Source: Algoriphagus sp. PAP.12
Lineage (GTDB): Bacteria; Bacteroidota; Bacteroidia; Cytophagales; Cyclobacteriaceae
Reading direction: 5' to 3'
Length of the DNA stretch: 64,000 nucleotides
NCBI RefSeq assembly: GCF_026652115.1
Contig: NZ_JAPPSQ010000006.1
Coordinates: 62,001-126,000, forward strand
Under the pieces are notes generated by a model that was not told the DNA's origin, made no database searches, and worked only from the letters and a program-made list of their open reading frames with translations. The number at the start of each line of letters is the position of its first letter. The stretch's first letter is position 1. The translations under genes were made by a program, and so were the position numbers. Of the stretch, positions 34,271 to 44,796 are shown one piece after another.

Positions 34271-34939
34271 ATGGAAAAAGAAGAAGTAATCAGTCAATTG
34301 GAGGCTTTAGGGAATCCTAAGATGAAAGCCCACCATATCAAGTTCGGATCTCAGGAGAATGTGTTTGGAGTGAAAATGGGAGATATCCGTGCTTTGGCCA
34401 AAAAGATCAAAACAGATCATGAACTGGCTTTGGCTTTGTGGGAAACCGGAAACGTGGATTCGCGCTTACTGGCTATTTTGATTATGAAACCCAAAGAGCT
34501 TTCTCAAGATCAGGTAAGCGAAATGATTAAATCTATGCAATACAGTCAAGTTGCAGATTGGTTTCAATCCTATGTGATCAAGGAATTGGATTTTAAAGAT
34601 TCACTTAGAATTGAAGGGATGAAATCCTCGCACCCGATGGAAGCTCGTGCAGGTTGGGCTTTGACTGCGGGAAAAGTGGCTAGAGATCCAGATCAGGTCA
34701 ATATTCCTGAACTTCTAGACAGACTAGAGGCTGAAATGGGGGCGGCAGATCCCTTGATCCAGTGGACGATGAATACCTGTCTGGCATACATTGGTATCCA
34801 CCATGCGGAATATAGAGAACGTGCTTTGGCTATAGGAGAGAAGCTGGGAGTGCTTCGGGATTATCCTACTTCCAAGGGTTGTACCTCTCCTTTTGCTCCG
34901 ATTTGGATCAATGAGATGGTAAAGAGGAAAAAGGGTTGA
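34271..34939 (+). CDS. AlkD-like DNA alkylation repair protein
   Basis: A 222-residue HEAT-like protein of the DNA_alkylation (AlkD/AlkC) family: FGVKMGDIRALAKKIKTDHE, LALALWETGNVDSRLLAILI, VADWFQSYVIKEL, EARAGWALTAGKVA. AlkD proteins excise cationic alkylated bases. The C-terminus carries GCTSPFAPIWI. ATG 34271 is preferred to the earlier start at 34223, which lies in non-conserved sequence. Confidence 0.85.
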   Translation: MEKEEVISQLEALGNPKMKAHHIKFGSQENVFGVKMGDIRALAKKIKTDHELALALWETGNVDSRLLAILIMKPKELSQDQVSEMIKSMQYSQVADWFQSYVIKELDFKDSLRIEGMKSSHPMEARAGWALTAGKVARDPDQVNIPELLDRLEAEMGAADPLIQWTMNTCLAYIGIHHAEYRERALAIGEKLGVLRDYPTSKGCTSPFAPIWINEMVKRKKG

Positions 34940-34948
34940 TCCTCTCCT

Positions 34949-35641
34949 TTACATTTTCCTAATCAGCTCCGCTGCCAGACTGATATTTTCAACTTCCATA
35001 AATCGCTCATGCTCGATGACATGATCGACCTGCTCATGAACCCAAGTAATGTGAAAAGGAATATGGATTGCATGCCCTCCCAATTCTAAAACAGGCAAAA
35101 TATCTGATTTAAGGCTGTTTCCCAGCATTACAAATTCCTCAGGTTCCACATCCAAATGACGGATCAATTTGGCATAATCAGATGGCCTCTTTTCACTCAT
35201 GATCTCGATGTGATGAAAGTAATCCTCCAAGCCGGATTTTTTCAGTTTTCTTTCCTGATCCAACAAATCACCTTTGGTAGCCAAAACGATCCGATAATCT
35301 CCATTGAGTGATTTGAGTACATCTTCTACCCCAGGAAGCAGTTCCACAGGCTTTTCCAGCATTTCCCGACCGATTCGGATGACTTTTTCCACCAATGAAA
35401 TAGGCATCTTCTGGTCAGTGACATTCATAGCCGTTTCGATCATAGAAAGCATAAATCCTTTGATCCCATAGCCATAGAGGTGGAGGTTTTCTATTTCAGT
35501 TCTGTAGAGTTCTTTGATGCTTTGGTGTGCAGGAAGAAAATCTTCCAAAAGGGAAGCGAATTTTTCTTCCGCTTCCCTGAAAAATGGTTCGTTGACCCAG
35601 AGCGTATCATCTGCGTCGAATGTGATTACTTTAATTGCCAT
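34949..35641 (-). CDS. HAD-family hydrolase
   Basis: A 230-residue HAD phosphatase: ITFDADDTLWVNEPFF (motif I, DxDxT), VLATKGDLLDQERKLKKSG (motif II, T), then VMLGNSLKSDILPVLELGGH (motif IV). Probably a small-molecule phosphatase. It overlaps the esterase gene upstream by one base (stop and start share a base), so the two are one transcript. Confidence 0.88.
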   Translation of the reverse strand: MAIKVITFDADDTLWVNEPFFREAEEKFASLLEDFLPAHQSIKELYRTEIENLHLYGYGIKGFMLSMIETAMNVTDQKMPISLVEKVIRIGREMLEKPVELLPGVEDVLKSLNGDYRIVLATKGDLLDQERKLKKSGLEDYFHHIEIMSEKRPSDYAKLIRHLDVEPEEFVMLGNSLKSDILPVLELGGHAIHIPFHITWVHEQVDHVIEHERFMEVENISLAAELIRKM

Positions 35642-36555
35642 TAATCCAAATGATTGATCCAGTCTAATAATACAGATCTCCAGTTTTCAACTGCTCCTTT
35701 TCCCATGCCAAATCCAAATCCATGTCCACCTTTTGGATAAATATGAAGGGATGCCGGAATTCCATGCTTGTTAAGGGCATTGTAGTAAAGCAAGCTGTTT
35801 TCTATTGGCACTCCTTTGTCATCCTGAGCATGGACCAAGAAAGTAGGAGGAGTGTTTTCGTCCACATTCAGTTCTCCGGAAAATCTATCTTGAAGTTCCT
35901 GTGAAGCATTTTCTCCGATTAGGTTCTTGCGGGAACCGCTATGAACAGCTGCATCTCTGAAAGAAATAACCGGATAGACCAAAATCGAGAAGTCAGGTCT
36001 AGCGGATAAAGCATCAATAGCATCTTTGCCTCTGTCTACTTCATGATCATACTGAGTGGAAACAGTGGAAGCCAAGTGGCCGCCGGCCGAGAAACCCATT
36101 ACACCAACTTTACCGGGATCAATATTCCAAGCTTCGGCATTGGCTCTTGTCATCCGGATAGCGCGTTGGGCATCCAACAAAGGAACCTCTTTGGGATCGG
36201 TCAAAGATTCAGAAATTGGAAGTCTGTATTTGACTACGATGCCTGCGATTCCTTGCGAATTAAGCCATTTGGCAAAATCTGTTCCCTCCCAATCGTAGGC
36301 CAGGATGGCGTAGCCACCTCCAGGGTAGATCACTACAGCCTCTCCAGTTGCAATTTGTTTGTTAGGCAAATAAACCTCAATCGTAGGGTCCTGGACATTG
36401 GCTATTCTAATGATATTTTCGTCCCTGACATCTTCTTGAAGATTCATGTCTTTTTGAAGTGGAGGAGTTCCATCCCAAAGCGGGAGTGTATAATTTTGAG
36501 CCATTGCAAAACTGCCTAAAAGGATAAATAGGAAGGTGGAAAACAGGGTTTTCAT
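35641..36555 (-). CDS. Secreted alpha/beta-hydrolase (acetyl-xylan-esterase-like)
   Basis: A 304-residue hydrolase with signal peptide MKTLFSTFLFILLGSFAMA. VVIYPGGGYAILAYDWEGTD is the oxyanion region, VGVMGFSAGGHLAS the nucleophile Ser, FLVHAQDDKGVPIENS the Asp and YPKGGHGFG the His. It resembles BD-FAE/acetyl-xylan esterases that deacetylate polysaccharides in the periplasm. First gene of a two-gene unit with the HAD phosphatase. Confidence 0.88.
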   Translation of the reverse strand: MKTLFSTFLFILLGSFAMAQNYTLPLWDGTPPLQKDMNLQEDVRDENIIRIANVQDPTIEVYLPNKQIATGEAVVIYPGGGYAILAYDWEGTDFAKWLNSQGIAGIVVKYRLPISESLTDPKEVPLLDAQRAIRMTRANAEAWNIDPGKVGVMGFSAGGHLASTVSTQYDHEVDRGKDAIDALSARPDFSILVYPVISFRDAAVHSGSRKNLIGENASQELQDRFSGELNVDENTPPTFLVHAQDDKGVPIENSLLYYNALNKHGIPASLHIYPKGGHGFGFGMGKGAVENWRSVLLDWINHLD

Positions 36556-36583
36556 GTGAGGTTATTTTGAGAATGATTAAAAA

Positions 36584-36624
36584 TTCCAATCCGTTTGAAA
36601 AGCTTGATTCCAAACAGATTGGAA
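36584..36624 (-). terminator. Hairpin at end of the TPP-riboswitch operon
   Basis: TTCCAATCCGTTTG pairs with CAAACAGATTGGAA (14 base pairs, one G-U/mismatch) across a 13-base loop, just after the stop at 36630. T-run is weak. It probably ends the operon before the esterase gene. Confidence 0.6.
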
Positions 36625-36629
36625 AATAA

Positions 36630-36920
36630 TCAAATATCTAATTTATCATGTCCTGATGGCTCCTGTAATTGAAAGGATTCTTGATTTGGAGCTATTTCCA
36701 AGCCCCATTTCTGCAATTTGGGTAGTTCAAGGGCCTTCTCGCGGTATTCATCTGGAGTCATGATGGGGATTCCATAGATGATTGGAAAATATCGCTGGCA
36801 GTTTGGACAAGTCAAGATGCCTTCAATGATCTGTTGATCCTCAGTTTCTTGGATAATTTCCACATTCAAATCACTCTTGTCAAATGGACAGCAGAGCTTA
36901 TTTAATAATTTTCTATTCAT
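36630..36920 (-). CDS. Trm112-like zinc protein
   Basis: A 96-residue Trm112-family protein: LLNKLCCPFDKSDL (Cys10/11) and GILTCPNCQRYFPIIYGIPI (Cys38, Cys41) give the zinc knuckle and the PIIYGIP signature. Trm112 proteins are known as obligate partners of some methyltransferases; a methyltransferase is the first gene of this operon. Start overlaps the ThiE-like gene by 4 bases. The pairing with the methyltransferase is inferred. Confidence 0.8.
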   Translation of the reverse strand: MNRKLLNKLCCPFDKSDLNVEIIQETEDQQIIEGILTCPNCQRYFPIIYGIPIMTPDEYREKALELPKLQKWGLEIAPNQESFQLQEPSGHDKLDI

Positions 36921-37549
36921 AGCATTTTTTTCATTTTGCTGAGATACAAATTCACAGCAGTTTCTGGTTCTTTGGAGTTTAATACACCTGAAATCACGGC
37001 TACTCCTTCGTAGGAATAATTTTCTAAGAGATGAAGGTTTTCCGGATTGATCCCTCCGGAAAGGAAAATGGGCATTCGAGTTAATTCTCGTGCTTTTTGG
37101 ATGTTTTCAGGTTGTACCAATTCACAGGTGTTTACTGAGGAGGATAGAAAAACCGAGCAAAAACTGATATAGGAAAGCCCATTTTGATCCGCCCAAGAAA
37201 TCAAATCAAGGTTGTTTCCTACAGTTAAGCCGATCAGTTTTCCGTCAATCTGTGATCTGATTTTATTCCAATCTTCAGGGACTTGATCAAAATGAACACC
37301 ATCCAAATCGGCTTGAATTCCTAGTTTCCAATCTTCATTGATCAGCACCGGAGTACCACTTTTTTGAGCAAGCTCTTTGACTTTGACGCAAAATCTAATT
37401 TGCCCTGCTCTTGATAGATCAGGATCCCAATGATTCCAGATTTGAACTACATTGACACCTGCTTTCAGGGATTTTTCAAGTTTTTCTAAAAGCAATGTTT
37501 CGTCCTTTTTTGGGTCCAACACCAAATAAAGTCCTTCTAGTTTTTTCAT
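36917..37549 (-). CDS. Divergent thiamine-phosphate-synthase-like (ThiE/TenI) protein
   Basis: A 210-residue TIM-barrel of the ThiE/TenI family: NVVQIWNHW (normally VQLRxK, Gln36 kept), VLINEDW (normally NDR), LDGVHFDQ (normally GVHLGQ), and IFLSGGINPENL (GGI, 165-167). Canonical ThiE joins HMP-PP and THZ-P. Here the Arg and Lys of VQLRxK, and the GPxxxTxTK loop (replaced by FCSVFLSSSVNTC), are missing. It lies in an operon under a TPP riboswitch, so it belongs to thiamine metabolism, but probably with altered chemistry. It overlaps both neighbours by 4 bases. Confidence 0.8.
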   Translation of the reverse strand: MKKLEGLYLVLDPKKDETLLLEKLEKSLKAGVNVVQIWNHWDPDLSRAGQIRFCVKVKELAQKSGTPVLINEDWKLGIQADLDGVHFDQVPEDWNKIRSQIDGKLIGLTVGNNLDLISWADQNGLSYISFCSVFLSSSVNTCELVQPENIQKARELTRMPIFLSGGINPENLHLLENYSYEGVAVISGVLNSKEPETAVNLYLSKMKKML

Positions 37550-38610
37550 TTTTTTCCTGTTTTAAAAGCATTATAAAAAGCATCCCAATAGGGATCTTTG
37601 CCATCGAATTGAAATGGGCTCCAAGATCCATCGGGTTCTTGAATCAGCTTTGCTTTTTCAGAGGTAAATGTTCCTAGGACGGAAGCTTGAATTCCCTCCA
37701 TCTCTAATTTTTGTATGAGTTGATCCTCTTTTCCTTTCTTTACAGCCAACAACATGGATCCAGCACCGATAGAAATCAGAGGATTGATTTCAAATAGCTC
37801 TGCTACTTTTTTTACTTCATCAGAAATCGGAATTCTTTCTTTCTCAATTCGAAAACCTAAACCCGAAGCATCCGACATTTCACTCAAAGCTCCTAAAATC
37901 CCACTCTCTGTTACATCATGCATGGCTGTTAGTTCTTTCTTTGGAACCAAAGTTTTGGAAGCTAATAAGGCTTCTTTCAGAACGGAGAGTTTCCAGAAGT
38001 TAGAACTTGCTTTCTCTTGGATTTCTGTACCAAGATTTTCTTTGACATATTCAGGGAAAGCCATTGCCAACAAGGCTGTACTCGAAAGTGAGGCCTGTTT
38101 TGTCATGATAATAGAGTCTCCTGCTTGAGCTTGATTGGAAGTTAAGATTTGGTTTTTCGGAGCCTGAAGAAACATGGTTCCTCCTCCTGCAATGGTGGAT
38201 TCCTGTCCAGGAATCTGTCCGGTATGACCTCCTGTGATAGCTATGCCTGATTCTTTGCAAAGTGAATGAATATGACTCCAGTATTCTCTGAAGGCCTTCT
38301 GAGATAAACTTGAAGGTAAATTCAATACAAACTGGGCATATTGAGGAGCAAAACCAGTCGTGCTCATGTCATTGACTAGCAGATGAATGGATAGCCATGC
38401 GGAGACTTTCATTCCTAGGGAAGGAATCAGTGACAAAGGGTCACTCGAAACAGCGAGAGCATTCCCATTTCCAAGGTCAATTACTGCCGTATCGACTCCG
38501 AATTGAGGTCCGCAAATCACCTCGGTTCTATCTGCTCCGCAATTTCCTTTCAATTCATGCTTGAAAAGGTCAGCATTGATTTTTCCCGAGAAATCTTCAA
38601 AGGCAGCCAT
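37546..38610 (-). CDS. AIR-synthase-superfamily (HypE/ThiL-like) protein
   Basis: A 354-residue member of the PurM/HypE/ThiL ATP-binding superfamily: CGPQFGVDTAVIDL (nucleotide Asp40), SAWLSIHLLVNDMSTTGFAP, GGHTGQIPGQESTIAGG, GDSIIMTKQASLSSTALL, MHDVTESGILGALSEMSD and NPLISIGAGSMLLAVK. It resembles the HypE-type COG0309 branch more than true ThiL. In a TPP-regulated operon it may phosphorylate a thiamine-related intermediate. Its start shares one base with the methyltransferase stop, and it overlaps ThiE-like by 4 bases. Confidence 0.8.
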   Translation of the reverse strand: MAAFEDFSGKINADLFKHELKGNCGADRTEVICGPQFGVDTAVIDLGNGNALAVSSDPLSLIPSLGMKVSAWLSIHLLVNDMSTTGFAPQYAQFVLNLPSSLSQKAFREYWSHIHSLCKESGIAITGGHTGQIPGQESTIAGGGTMFLQAPKNQILTSNQAQAGDSIIMTKQASLSSTALLAMAFPEYVKENLGTEIQEKASSNFWKLSVLKEALLASKTLVPKKELTAMHDVTESGILGALSEMSDASGLGFRIEKERIPISDEVKKVAELFEINPLISIGAGSMLLAVKKGKEDQLIQKLEMEGIQASVLGTFTSEKAKLIQEPDGSWSPFQFDGKDPYWDAFYNAFKTGKK

Positions 38611-39335
38611 TAGACATCAAGCAGTTTAACATGGAGGGCAAAGAAATCTCCATAGGGAACTTTCCATTGTTGTTTTGGAAACCACTTAGGTAGCCCGGTT
38701 GCATTCCATTCAATGCTATATTTTCTGTCAGGTAGCGCTTGGGCAATCAATTCTTTAAGACTGGCCGGAGTATAAAAATTGGCCGTCACATAGTAATTGT
38801 TTTTACCAAAAACCTGCTGAACTCGTCTTCGAATAAGTTTGGGTGTGTTACGGTTCATCATTCCAAAGATGATCCCGTATTTACCCACCCGTACTGCTTC
38901 TCGGATAACTTCAATTGGGTTTTTGTAGTACTCAAAAGTGGTCACAAAGGCCAGCGCATCGAACGAATGATCTTTAAAAGGCATGTGGTGAGAATCGGCC
39001 AAAACCAAATCTCCATCAAAGAGCTGAACTCCTTGAGCAAGCATAAATGGAGAAATGTCTCCACCAGTGGCTTCCAAACCTATTTCGTGCCACCAACGGG
39101 TAAACCGGGTGGTACCACAACCAAATTCCAATAGCGTTTTCACACGGGAATCCTGCTTGATCAGCCCCTCCAAGGTTTTCTTTTGCCAGACTTCTTGTTC
39201 CTTGTAGGGACCCTCGTAGTACTGTTCGTAATGATCGGTATCGTCCCGGTTGAAAAACCATTCTTTTCTACCTTGCCAGGTTCGGAGTTCTTCAGGGGCC
39301 ACCTCAAAATTCTCCTGTTTCAAAAGTTCTTTCAT
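38610..39335 (-). CDS. Class I SAM-dependent methyltransferase
   Basis: A 241-residue methyltransferase: TLLEFGCGTTRFTRWW (motif I, residues 68-82), LEATGGDISPFMLA (motif II acidic), MPFKDHSFDALAFVTTFEYY (motif IV). No membrane segment. It is the first gene after the TPP riboswitch and heads the four-gene operon. The substrate is unknown; a Trm112-like partner is the last gene. Confidence 0.85.
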   Translation of the reverse strand: MKELLKQENFEVAPEELRTWQGRKEWFFNRDDTDHYEQYYEGPYKEQEVWQKKTLEGLIKQDSRVKTLLEFGCGTTRFTRWWHEIGLEATGGDISPFMLAQGVQLFDGDLVLADSHHMPFKDHSFDALAFVTTFEYYKNPIEVIREAVRVGKYGIIFGMMNRNTPKLIRRRVQQVFGKNNYYVTANFYTPASLKELIAQALPDRKYSIEWNATGLPKWFPKQQWKVPYGDFFALHVKLLDV

Positions 39336-39401
39336 TCGTCTTCTAGTCTAGACCAGAATGAATACCAGGAGAGGGTACAAATTGAAAAATAGCAATTCAC
39401 A

Positions 39402-39475
39402 ATTCCTACGCTGGCATTATCCAGATCAGGTTTTCGGGTATAATCTCAGCCATTATTAGGCACCCCGTTGTCAAT
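39402..39475 (-). ncRNA. TPP riboswitch (THI element)
   Basis: On the minus strand: ACGGGGTGCC, GGCTGAGATTATACCC, GAACCTGATCTGG-like (AAAACCTGATCTGG), ATAATGCCAGCGTAGGAA. These are the conserved cores of the TPP aptamer in the right order and spacing. It ends 66 bases before the methyltransferase ATG. Binding of thiamine pyrophosphate should repress the operon 39335-36630. Confidence 0.95.
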
Positions 39476-39509
39476 AATTAATACTCAAATATATAGCTCA
39501 AAAATGAAA

Positions 39510-39532
39510 AACCTGAGGTTTCCCTCAGGTTT
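39510..39532 (-). terminator. Terminator of the fucose operon
   Basis: AACCTGAGG, loop, CCTCAGGTT followed on the minus strand by TTTCATTTTT. It separates the fucose operon from the TPP riboswitch leader. Confidence 0.8.
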
Positions 39533-39544
39533 GTTAAGCTAAAT

Positions 39545-39880
39545 TCAAGCTTTAAAATCAAATATTTTTTCCGTGACGGCCCATCTCCAATTGGGAGGAG
39601 TGCCTGGTAAATTAGTTTGATATTGTCCCAGAAAAGATTCCCATTCCTGAACTTTTGGGTTGGCATTATCAAGCTCGGCCTTTTTCTCAAAAGTGAAATC
39701 ATCATCAGCCACCATGATCATGGAGAGCCTGTTTTTCCAGCGATAAATACTCATTTGAACAATTCCTGACACCCGGATACTTTCCAGAATTTCAGGAGCC
39801 ACGGCTTTATGACAATCCACATAAGCTTGGATCGCTTCTGGCTCATCTTTTAGGTCGCAAATCAATAGAAATGTCTGCAT
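39545..39880 (-). CDS. L-rhamnose/L-fucose mutarotase family protein
   Basis: A 111-residue DUF718/RhaM-type mutarotase: LLICDLKDEPEAIQAYVDCH (catalytic His), VSGIVQMSIYRWKNRLSMIM, PPNWRWAVTEKIFD. It interconverts sugar anomers. In this operon its likely substrate is L-fucose. It is the last gene of the set, 9 bases after the permease. Confidence 0.85.
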   Translation of the reverse strand: MQTFLLICDLKDEPEAIQAYVDCHKAVAPEILESIRVSGIVQMSIYRWKNRLSMIMVADDDFTFEKKAELDNANPKVQEWESFLGQYQTNLPGTPPNWRWAVTEKIFDFKA

Positions 39881-39889
39881 GATTTTAAA

Positions 39890-42798
<2,909 letters not shown>

Positions 42799-42802
<4 letters not shown>

Positions 42803-43662
42803 GCTTCAGGATCGTTCATCGCTACTTGCTTGGACACTCCCAAACCATCAATACCTAGTTCTACCACATCACCTGGTTGAAGGTATCTTGGCTCCGGTTT
42901 CAATCCCATTCCTACTCCTGAAGGAGTACCCGTGGAGATCACGTCACCAGGAAGCAATGTCATGTATTGACTTAGATGTTCGATGATATAAGGAATATCA
43001 AAGATCAGATCTGAGGTATTGCTGTCTTGTAGGATTTGATCGTTTAATTTTAACCACAATCTCAAATTATGAGGGTCTGTTACTTCGTCTTTTGTTACCA
43101 AAGTTGGTCCAAGAGGAGCATAGTGATCGGCACTTTTACCTTTCACCCACTGACCACCGTGTCTTAGCTGGAAGTCTCTTTCACTCACGTCATTGTGAAG
43201 GGCATAACCCGCTACATAATCCAAAGCATTTTCCTTAGAAACGTATTTTGCACGCTTTCCAATAACTACAGCTAGTTCAACCTCCCAGTCAGTCTGCTTG
43301 GAATTTTTTGGAATATAAATAGGATCAAAAGGACCGCAAAGAGAGGAAGTCGCCTTCATAAATACGATAGGCACCTCAGGAACAGCCATTCCGGATTCTT
43401 CTGCATGCTTCAGGTAGTTCAAGCCAATGCAGATGATTTTGGAAGGTCTGGCAACTGGAGAACCCAATCTTGCACCTTCAGGGATTTTAGGAAGTTTGGA
43501 TTCATTGGCTTCCAACCAAACTTTCAATCTTTCTAGGCCATTGTTGGTAAAAAACGCCTCATTCCAGTCTTCTCCAAAGCTGGAGCAATCAAGGTAATCA
43601 CCTTGAGTATTTTGGATTCCTGCTTTTTCTTGGCCCTCTTGGCCAAATCGAATCAATTTCAT
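42799..43662 (-). CDS. Fumarylacetoacetate-hydrolase-family enzyme, probable 2,4-diketo-3-deoxy-L-fuconate hydrolase
   Basis: A 287-residue FAH-family protein: ICIGLNYLKHAEESGMAVPE, QTDWEVELAVVIGKRAKYVS (acidic metal ligands), GYALHNDVSERDFQLRHGGQ, GDVISTGTPSGVGMG. In the diketo-hydrolase fucose pathway this cleaves 2,4-diketo-3-deoxy-L-fuconate to pyruvate and lactate. Role inferred from the operon. Confidence 0.87.
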
Positions 43663-43698
43663 GATTAAGGTATTATAGGTTAATGTGGAGAGAAGGGA

Positions 43699-44457
43699 TT
43701 ACATTTTCAATCCCAAGAATCCTCCGTCAATATTAATATTTGCGCCAGTGATGAAGCTACCTTCATTTGAGCTGACAAAATAAGCCAATTCTGCAATTTC
43801 CTCAGGGGTGCCCATCCTGCCGATAGGTTGGGTTGCGGCTAGTTTGGCAAACATTTCTTTTTCCTGCCCTGGATAATTCTTTGCCAAGAATCCATCCACA
43901 AACGGGGTATGTACTCTCCCTGGGGAAAGACAGTTGCATCTAATACCCTGCTCCACATAGTCTCGGGCTATACTGAGGGTCATGGAAAGTGCAGCGCCTT
44001 TGGTCATGGAGTAGGCAAAGCGATCAGGGATCCCAATCGTAGCTGCAACAGAGGCCATATTCAAAACAGAACCACCACCATCTTGAATTAATTTTGGAAG
44101 TGCAGCTTTGGTACAGATGAACATGCCTTTGATGTTGACATTATAAAGCCTGTCGAAATCTGCTTCAGAGGTGTTTTCTACTTTACCCACATGGGAAACA
44201 CCCGCATTGTTGATCAAGGTGTGGATTTTTCCAGGCAATTGATCGATAAAGCCAGATACTTGCTCATACGATGTGACATCAGCATTCCAAAAAGTCACCG
44301 AATGACCTTTTCCTTGCTCTTCTTTTGCCACTTTTTCACCTTCGGCCACATTGGCATCGATGAAATAAACATTTGCTTTTGATTTGGCAAACTTTCTGAC
44401 CATCGCTAGGCCGATACCACTTGCACCACCTGTAATTAGGACTGTTTGATCTGTCAT
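43699..44457 (-). CDS. SDR oxidoreductase, probable 2-keto-3-deoxy-L-fuconate dehydrogenase
   Basis: A 252-residue SDR: ITGGASGIGLAMVRKFA, LINNAGVSHVG, Ser in NMASVAATIG, FAYSMTKGAALSM (YxxxK), ending ANINIDGGFLGLKM. First gene of the fucose operon. It fits the NAD-dependent oxidation of 2-keto-3-deoxy-L-fuconate; no L-fuconate dehydratase is in the window. Confidence 0.85.
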   Translation of the reverse strand: MTDQTVLITGGASGIGLAMVRKFAKSKANVYFIDANVAEGEKVAKEEQGKGHSVTFWNADVTSYEQVSGFIDQLPGKIHTLINNAGVSHVGKVENTSEADFDRLYNVNIKGMFICTKAALPKLIQDGGGSVLNMASVAATIGIPDRFAYSMTKGAALSMTLSIARDYVEQGIRCNCLSPGRVHTPFVDGFLAKNYPGQEKEMFAKLAATQPIGRMGTPEEIAELAYFVSSNEGSFITGANINIDGGFLGLKM

Positions 44458-44475
44458 TTTGGTATTGGAAATATG

Positions 44476-44500
44476 CTAATCGATATTTTTATTGAATTAG
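44476..44500. promoter_or_regulatory. Palindrome before the fucose operon
   Basis: CTAAT, then an AT-rich centre, then ATTAG, with inner ATA/TAT symmetry, 19 bases upstream of the first fucose gene. A TAACTTTTG near 44530 (minus strand) resembles a -7 element, which would place the palindrome in the 5' leader, as an operator would be. The remaining gap 44501-44796 shows no gene. Confidence 0.35.
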
Positions 44501-44796
44501 CAGGTTGATTTACTAAATAATCGCAAAAGTTAGGGCATTTTTCCTAATTGAGCCTAATCCTTTTCCATCATCGGATCTATCTTGATCTAATTTTAGGACA
44601 AATTAAAAAATCTTTTCAATGGTAATTAAGGTTTGACATTCAATTCATCTCTTTTGGGAGAATCAGCATAACAACTTAGCAAACTTTTGATTTTCATTGA
44701 GATGCCCCTCTGGTTGGTTTGAAATGAATTTAAACCAAATTGAAAATACCAGCCTTGCCTGATTTCGATTCAAAGCATAATAGTGCTCGAGAAATC

